Origin: Halichoerus grypus
Lineage: Eukaryota; Chordata; Mammalia; Carnivora; Phocidae
DNA: 64,000 bases
NCBI RefSeq assembly: GCF_964656455.1
Contig: NC_135715.1
Coordinates: forward strand, 163,028,437-163,092,436
Direction of reading: 5' to 3'
The position numbers and the translations under genes were made by a program. Every line of letters begins with the position of its first letter. Within the stretch, counting starts at the first letter, position 1. Below are positions 57,426-64,000 of the stretch, piece after piece. Under the pieces are notes generated by a model. The model saw nothing but the letters and a program-made list of their open reading frames with translations. It made no database searches and was not told the DNA's origin.

Positions 57426-57453
<28 letters not shown>
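57426..57453. repeat. (CA)n microsatellite
   Basis: About 14 CA units followed by a degenerate cata/caca tail to about 57487. Confidence 0.97.
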
Positions 57454-57457
<4 letters not shown>

Positions 57458-57489
57458 TGCATACACATAGACACGGACACACTCACATA

Positions 57490-58895
57490 AAAACACTCAG
57501 ACTCACATGCAGTGGGTTCTAAAGAATTTATTGATAATGATTCTCATGAGGATGGATCCCTCGACTTGAGTGCAGACTTATCTGACGGCTGCATCAAACG
57601 CTGGCTGACCTCCCGAGGTCCTTTCTAGACCTATTAGCCTGTAATTTCTTGTTGATGATGCTAAACCTAATAGATACAGAGGGAGGGCCGTATCTAAATG
57701 CACCACCCTCGGCAGTAACAGCAACGTTACTCCTGAGGTTTGGTCTTCATTTATAAAGTGTAATCGCATCAACCACCTTACAAATATACATTTTCCAGAT
57801 CTGCTGCACTATGCAAAACAAACAAAAACTCTAGAAGAATCAGTGAATATTATAATATATGGTACAGTGCTGAAGGTAACAAAACAGTTGTATAATTATT
57901 CCCAGCATGACAAGTTGATGCACAAAAATTTTGGCTTCCTTTAAACAGTGTCTGTCAATTTCCCTACATCAGCACAGGACTCACTGACATGCACAATTTT
58001 ACCCATCGGTATGATGCCCAATTATTTGAAAAGGGTGAAAACTTTATGCCACTTTCTAACATGATGGACATAACCTTTAAATATTGGCAATTGCTGAGAT
58101 GTTTCATGTTGTAAGTTTTCTGAACATACTGGTGAGTTTTTTTTCTCGCCATCAGCTTCACTTCCATTCAAATTATGAAGTGTTAACAAAGTTTTGCTTG
58201 TCTCTCTTAAGATTCAAATTTATAGTCACAAAAGATGCTTAACTGTACTAGAGTGGTTATATGATTGTTAAGGGAGATTGTGGAGTCTGCTTTGCAGGCT
58301 ATTTTAAAACGAGAGTTTCCTTCCTGGGTGCTTTATGCGTGGTGTAGTCTGACGACAGAGTACCGCATCGGGCGTCCTCTTACAGGTCTGTACGGATGGA
58401 TCCTTCAACTTACTCTCATTCAAAACTCAGACCTAGTCACACATAACAGTAGTAGATGTTTGGTTCCATGTCAGCCTGAAAGAGTTAGGAGTCCTCCCGA
58501 AACGATATACCAAGTTCTCAAAGTGTAAATTTATATAGCAAATAATTAAAGCTGCATATCTGCGTATGTCACATAATGGAGGATGCATCTTTATGTTCTG
58601 AGTGTCTGTGCTAATGAAATTCGTAAAAAATTCCAGGGCATGGATGACCTCCCAACGATAATGCCCAGTGACATTTTTCTTCTTTTTTTGCATTTTCCCA
58701 CTTCCTTGATGTCACAGGAAGATTTGATGTTCTTCTCATGAAAGTTATGTCCACCCTTAGTTGACCTTCCACAAGCATGGATTTATCTATGACTCTATCT
58801 ATGACGGGCATTGGTTGGGTTTTTCTCTTTTTGACCTAACGACTGAAATCCCTTTCAGAGACACCCACTGCAGATGCAGAGGAGGCCAGATATTT
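57490..58895. other. Long unique AT-rich stretch, no gene seen
   Basis: No repeat family is recognised. Its even, low-repeat character fits conserved intergenic DNA, but conservation cannot be seen here. Frames at 57964-58167 (minus) and 58265-58528 (plus) have no domain. Confidence 0.45.
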
Positions 58896-58899
58896 GTTC

Positions 58900-59290
58900 T
58901 TTGGGAAACCTGGGAGCTAGGGTGAGGGTATAGGATGATCCATCTAGAACTCTGAGCCTAAAGCAAGGGGTGCAAAGAGGAAGTACACTTTAACATCCAT
59001 TGTGGTGGCAGCAGGGGCTTGACAACCAGTGTTCGGAGCAGTGGTGACAGTGGATTCAGGAGTCCAGCAGTGCCCACCAGGGAGGTCATAGTGTGGACGT
59101 TCTAACTAGACAATTCCTACGGCACGATCAGCTGTGTCTCAGCCTCCTCAACTCCCCATTGCCTCTTTCTCGGCCTTCTTGTGGCTTCTCTGAGCTACCG
59201 AGTATACTTCCAATAAAGCTCTTTTGAACCTGAGTTAACCAATGTTTTTGTTTGTTTGCAAACAACAAGTTGCAGTGCTGATTACGTCAC
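58900..59290 (+). mobile_element. Candidate LTR-type repeat remnant
   Basis: The 3' part has ttgtggcttctctgagctac, a poly-A signal in ccaataaagctcttttgaac, then ctgagttaaccaatgttttt and a cagtgctgattacgtcac end. The layout is that of an old ERVL-class LTR. The family is not assigned. Confidence 0.45.
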
Positions 59291-59469
59291 TCTTCTGCAA
59301 ACCATCACACTCCTGATTAGGTGTTAAGATAAATACCTATTCATCCTAGCAATTTAGGAGAAGTGAATGTCTTCCCCAATTTAAGTTCTGTTTTTATTCT
59401 TTACGTTTTCTCTTCTCCAGCCAGACTGGAGAGTCTTTACATTTTCTACTTCTCAGCCAATATTCTCTG

Positions 59470-59885
59470 ACCATGCTTTCCGATCAGATGCCTCAATGCG
59501 TATCAACTTCCTTGCTTATTCAAAGCCCACCTATCATTCAGGTCCATGTCAATCTGGCTAGGAGTCAGGCCATGTTTAATATCTGCTGTAGCTACAGGGA
59601 GCCGTGGTTTCAGATTCCTGCAGATTCTAACTCCCCCATCCAGACTTCCCTGATTGCCCCCAACCCATGGAAAACACATGTGACCTTGATCTTCCTTGAC
59701 CTCTTATACCATTTTACATTTTTCTTATGTTGAATATCACATTCAATGTTGGAAAAAAACGGTCATTTGTTTTTGTATGCAATATCTCCTAGATTGTGAA
59801 CTCTCATGAATAAACTAGAAGATATATCTTATTTGTTTTTGTATCTGTACATTTTCTAGCAGAGATCTTTTGATTCATAAATGTC
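59470..59885 (+). repeat. L2 LINE 3' end
   Basis: Marks: cctatcattcaggtccatgt, ccagacttccctgattgccc, cctcttataccattttacat, gattgtgaactctcatgaat and tttgtatctgtacattttct. This is L2 tail order in plus orientation. The 86-codon frame at 59473-59733 lies inside. Confidence 0.6.
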
Positions 59886-60161
59886 AGTTGAAAAAATGAA
59901 ATCAATATGCAACATCTTTCTTATGCAAATGGAGATTAATATAACTCTTTGAATATGAAACTTCCTATGTCTCTAAAATTCCACTCCCCCACTGGCTGAC
60001 TTAAAAAAATTAAAAATTATGATTTTTCAAATTATATTCTATGAGCTCTACCTAAATAAGGAAATAATATACTAAAAAGGTTTTAAAAATTAACAATTAG
60101 GTGATTAGGAGTTGAATACATTAATATATATTTTTAAATTTATTTAACTGGACATTTTAGG

Positions 60162-60367
60162 GGCACCTGGGTGGCTCAGTCATTGGGCGTCTGCCTTTGG
60201 CTCAGGTCATGATCCCAGGGTCCTGGGGTTGAGCCCCTCATCGGGCTCCCTGCTCAGCGGGGAGCCTGCCTCTCCCTCTCCCACTCCCCCTGCTTGTGTT
60301 CCCTCTCTCACTGTGTCTCTCTGTCAAATAAATAAATAAAAATCTTAAAAAAAATCATTAAAAAAAT
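60162..60367 (+). mobile_element. Can-SINE, plus strand, exact 17-bp target-site duplication
   Basis: Head ggcacctgggtggctcagtc, tcaggtcatgatcccagggt, gagcccctcatcgggctccc and a caaataaataaataaaaatc tail. The duplication taactggacattttagg is identical at 60145-60161 and 60367-60383, which suggests a recent insertion. Confidence 0.95.
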
Positions 60368-60383
60368 AACTGGACATTTTAGG

Positions 60384-62139
60384 TATATTGCAAACAGTCA
60401 ATGTCTATAGGTGCAGTTTTGGGGGCAGTCTACATAAATGAATAAGCATTGTTCTTACAGCAAATGTTTGCCATAATAAGGTTGTTTCTAGCCAGTAACA
60501 TTCTCATTGTTCTTTGATGTACACAGAGTCTCAGAGAAAGGAATAAAAGAATAGTAGACAAATTTAGGGAAGTCACGTATCCATGTTCATGTGTTTTATT
60601 TCTCAGAGGCAACAGGTTTGAAAGAGAGCATACTTGTAGGCCATTAATAACTAACCTGGATAAAATAGAGTTGCTAAATAGCAAAGAAGGGATAGAAAAA
60701 GAATCCATGTGTCTAGAAAGGTCTTTGCTGAGATGGAGAAGTATGATCTATTTGGAAAAAAAATACCAGACATATAAGGCATTTCTAGACTGGAAGGTTC
60801 TGTGTAAAACTTACTTCTTGTGGGTAGTTTTTTTTTTAAGAGAAACTTTAAGTTTTTCTCCCAGTTTTATATATATATATATATATATATGCATTTAGAA
60901 AATGGCAAAAGGGTAAGTGCATTGGGGTACTCTGGACATTATCGATTCTGGAGCATCTCTTCTGTTATTTTGTCTCCATGTGTCAGTGATGGTTCTAGGT
61001 TAGATAACCTGATCACATTGGGGGAGGGGGTTCTATATCCTAAGACCAGTTCCTGCAGTTCACACGCGCACAACACACACAGACACATGCGCACACGCTC
61101 TCTCCCTCTCTCTGTCTCCAAGCACTGTAACTACAAGCTGTCTTTGCTCTTTCCTTCCAGCATGGCTTCCGTCCAGAGCCAATTACAGAAAACAACAGCT
61201 CCCTAGCACTATTGCCGACAATAATCTCAAGGAAAGAATTGCACCTACACAAGCCTGAGAACATATTCAAGAAGTTAATTATTTTCCTAGCGTGGTCCTG
61301 GGAGCAGCCTTTTTTCTTTTTTTTCTTTTTTTTTTTTTTACCTTGTTTCACTATAAAGTGCCATGGGGTATTATTCCTATGGAACATATGGGGTACTATA
61401 TAAAACCAAGTTGTTGCTGATTTTACTTAAAATCAGTTTTTATTTCCTGTTTTATGTCTACTTGTTTACAGCACCTTGCAACATCTCCTGTTTGCCGGGT
61501 TCTGAGGCCTTCCACTCGGAGCTGCTTCTCCTCCTCGGCTCCCAGAAACGTCACTCCAGCATGCTACGTGACCCTGCATGCTGAGAGAAGGAACGAGGGA
61601 ATGCCAGAAACTCATCTTCAAATAAAATGGCAACATGATTGAAATGCATTCCGCTAAATTCAGTATCAATTAAGTTTAATGGTCACAAGTCTTTCATCGA
61701 TTTATAGAGCTGTGTATATCATGATTTTTAGAGAGAACATTACTCCCGAGACAGCTCTCTAATTGAGAGAAGGATTCTACAGCACAGAGACCTTCGATTA
61801 ATGTTCTATAGAGAAAATTTGTAGCTTTTTGTTCTGTTGGTCACTGGGCCAGCCAAACATGGACTTCTATTAGCAGGTTTGGGAAATTCAGCGGCAGCCA
61901 CAGCAAACAAAGGCTGATAAATATATCCTCCATGACAACCGAAATCTAAAGAAGGCGTTGGTAAGTGACAGGGCTTTTGTTCTTGTCTCGTTTTCCATTA
62001 TGGGCAAATCCTCAAGGTAGTATGGAAATAGAGAATAGAAGATACAGAGAGCTGTCCCCAAAAGACAAAGTAGCCAAAAGTAGCGAAGGGACCTTGATGT
62101 TTGCTTTATTCGGTAGCATGGTAACGGAAACCAGGCTTA
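60384..62139. other. Mostly unique stretch with simple repeats
   Basis: It contains a (TA)n run at about 60869-60890, a CA/CG-alternating tract at 61064-61100 (Z-DNA candidate) and a T-rich tract at 61311-61341. The 128-codon frame at 60820-61206 and the 115-codon minus frame at 61040-61387 cross simple repeats and are not credible. The block 61660-61930 looks like possible conserved non-coding DNA. Confidence 0.45.
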
Positions 62140-62320
62140 GGACTTGCGCCTAGGTTCAAATGCTGGCTCAGTGACACCCTCAATGTGGACAGTGTGACAT
62201 AATATTGACTATTCATTATTGGCTTGGGGCAAGTTACTTAATTTCTCAGATGCTCAGTTGTCTCACCTATAAAATGAAGTCATAATAATTAACTTAGGTA
62301 AAGCCGTACATATCAGTGGT
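62140..62320 (+). repeat. MIR SINE
   Basis: Marks: gcctaggttcaaatgctggc, tcagtgacaccct, ggcaagttacttaatttctc, agatgctcagttgtctcacc and tataaaatgaagtcataata. The layout is a clear plus-strand MIR. Confidence 0.82.
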
Positions 62321-62874
62321 CTCCCATGCTGAACACTTACCAAAGGCGACTCCTCTCTCTCCTCCCTGACATCTGAGAGTCTGAGTTTACTACACTGGGG
62401 CATACAGCGACATGGCAGTGATGGTGTAACCAGCTAGAGAATGGCCGAGGGTGGGCTGGGATGTCTCTACCCCACCTGCAGACAACTACATTCCAGTCAC
62501 CTCTGGACTTCTCTGTTTTTATTGATTGTTGGTAGCATTCTGTTGCTGGACTCAGGGATTGCTTACAAACTCGGCTTCCCCCAAGAACTAACAAGCTAAT
62601 TTGGAACTTCCTAAGAATGCAGGGTGGTGATTAAAATGCCAAAGGCATGAGTCGGTCAACGGAGAAAGATGGAAAATCTACTGACACTCCAGGGTTTCAC
62701 ATACGTCCTTGGGCCAAGCACTTCCCCTCCCCCTCCCCATGCCTCTAAGGTCTCATGCTGCTCTGACACTCTGCATTACAAGCAACAAATGGCTCTCTGA
62801 TGGCAGAAGGAAGTTAGATCGGTGACCACTACCCAGCACCCTTGGAGGCCAGAGCTGCCAAAGGCTGTTGGGTG
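62321..62874. other. Unique non-coding stretch, no gene seen
   Basis: The minus frame at 62337-62594 (85 codons) has no domain. I see no repeat. Confidence 0.45.
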
Positions 62875-63035
62875 CGTCACATGGGACGAGGTTCTGACCT
62901 CATCTCTGCTGCTGGCCAGCTGTGTGAGCTGAGGAAGTTCTCTAACCTCCCTGGGGCTTGGTTTCCACCTGTGTAAGGAGTTCCTGGACTGTTGTGGGGA
63001 TTAGGGGAGAAAATGCATTTAACACAAAAGGCCTA
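62875..63035 (+). repeat. MIR SINE fragment
   Basis: Marks: ctgctgctggccagctgtgt, gagctgaggaagttctctaa, cctccctggggcttggtttc and ggggattaggggagaaaatg. A Can-SINE follows directly. Confidence 0.75.
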
Positions 63036-63250
63036 GGGGCGCCGGGGTGGCTCAGTCAGTTAAGCCTCCGACTCTTGATTTCCGTTCAGGTCGAGATCTC
63101 AGGGGGTCGTGAGATTGAGCCCCAAGTCATTGGGCTCCACACTCAGTGGGGAGTCTGCTTGAGGATTCTCACTCTCCCTCTCCCTCTGCTCCTCCCCCTG
63201 CTCGCACACGTGCACATGTGCTCTAAATTAATTAATTAAAATAAAATAAA
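63036..63250 (+). mobile_element. Can-SINE, older subfamily, plus strand
   Basis: Head ggggcgccggggtggctcag, ccgactcttgatttccgttc, cgtgagattgagcccc and an attaattaattaaaataaa tail. The flanks acaaaaggccta (63024-63035) and acaaagggccta (63251-63262) differ at one base. Confidence 0.95.
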
Positions 63251-63274
63251 ACAAAGGGCCTAATGATGTGAAAG

Positions 63275-63470
63275 CCATTAAAGTTAATATCATAGGCTTA
63301 GAGGGGTTCAGAAAATCTCTCCAAGGTCGCATCTCCTCCTCTGTAAAATGATTATGCTAATAATTTCCATTTTTAAGGCTGTTGGGAGGATTAAATGAAC
63401 TAGTCTATAAATAGCACCTATAAATAGCCCCTGACATATAGTATGCTCTACCTAAATATTGGATATGTGT
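63275..63470 (+). repeat. MIR SINE
   Basis: Marks: tctccaaggtcgcatctcct, cctctgtaaaatgattatgc, ggctgttgggaggattaaat and ctgacatatagtatgctcta. Confidence 0.75.
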
Positions 63471-64000
63471 ATCCTCCTTGTTATCCCATTCCCTGGACTG
63501 TTGGCCTTTTCCTCTGTTTATCCACCCCCCAGCACAGTGCTGCTCAGCCCTTCTGTGGCTGTCTCTCCTAATATCCGGAAAGGACTTCCCAAAGAGCCTT
63601 AGAAGGCAAACTTCAAATGGTCACCATGGCATCCTCGTGGGGTAGGTCTCCTCTCCCTTTGTCCTGATAGTCGTGATTAGCCACTTTGAAGTTAAATTCA
63701 GCCTCTTCTAAGAACAATAACCATTAGCCAAGTAAATGTGACATCTCAATCTCTTTTATAAAAGTGAGGAGAGTACTAAAAAGATTGCTGGTTATTTCAC
63801 AGTTAATTGGCTTCCCCTTGAAGAGGTAGTATGCTTCTGTCCTTGTGGGGAGTCTCATGTTCACTTCTGGTCACCTTGTTTCAAGAGAAGTGGAACTGAG
63901 ATTGAAAAATGCTTGAGAAGGGCATGATCTCAGGCAGAGGTTGAGGAAGATTTACGGGCTATGAGAAGCAGCGAAGAATAAGATTAGCTAAAGATTAGGA
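63471..64000. other. Unique non-coding stretch to window end
   Basis: I see no repeat or exon. Confidence 0.4.

Noticed and set aside
1..64000. Search for CRISPR arrays, bacterial operons, snRNA or tRNA genes, and intact retroviral genes
   Set aside because: None seen. The only tRNA-like sequences are the SINE heads, and the LTR-type fossils have no internal viral genes beside them.

Overview
This is a 64 kb window of mammalian nuclear DNA. It contains no protein-coding exon, RNA gene or promoter of a known gene that I can support. Nine short interspersed elements match the tRNA-Lys-derived carnivore Can-SINE: a gggcacctgggtggctcag-type head, a tcaggtcatgatc B-box region, a CT-rich stretch and an aataaataaa/poly-A tail. 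They lack the diagnostic sequence of the dog-specific and cat-specific subfamilies as I remember them. My inference is therefore a carnivore, most likely an arctoid caniform (bear, pinniped, mustelid or raccoon group). The sparse CpG, many CA/TA/GA microsatellites, and abundant MIR, L2, MLT1-type LTR and hAT fossils fit intergenic or deep intronic DNA.

Layout. 1-10 kb: ancient LTR-like remnants (2.4-3.3 kb), a three-layer nest (Can-SINE inside an MLT1 LTR inside an L2, 5.5-6.5 kb), another L2, and an AT-rich stretch. 10-22 kb: two Can-SINEs in head-to-tail array, an MLT1 LTR on the minus strand, L2 copies (13.5, 15.7-16.6 and 21.3-21.8 kb), an exact triple 69-bp minisatellite at 19.5 kb, a MIR, and two more Can-SINEs. 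22-33 kb: mostly unique sequence with microsatellites, a CTCF-like motif, a homeodomain-site cluster near 28.3 kb, a small CpG-enriched patch near 29.2 kb and an old L1 tail at 29.9-30.3 kb. 33.8-36.4 kb: a 2.55-kb 5'-truncated L1 carrying broken ORF2 sequence. 36-48 kb: MIR clusters, a Can-SINE, a GC-box/CpG-enriched patch at 41.4-42.0 kb and hAT-Charlie fossils, one nested in a MIR. 48-64 kb: long unique tracts, some looking like candidate regulatory DNA, LTR-like remnants at 53.6 and 58.9 kb, an MLT1 LTR interrupted by a Can-SINE at 55 kb, an L2, and two late Can-SINEs.

Nothing here works together as a gene set or an operon. Open reading frames above 60 codons are either derived from repeats (L1, L2, SINE, minisatellite) or look like chance frames. 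I found no convincing undescribed biological system. The observations most worth following are the identical 69-bp repeat that keeps a reading frame open, the dense TAAT cluster with a P3-type site, an 11-11-11 hairpin at 56.35 kb, and the two GC/CpG-enriched patches. Repeat family names are from memory of consensus sequences, without database searches.
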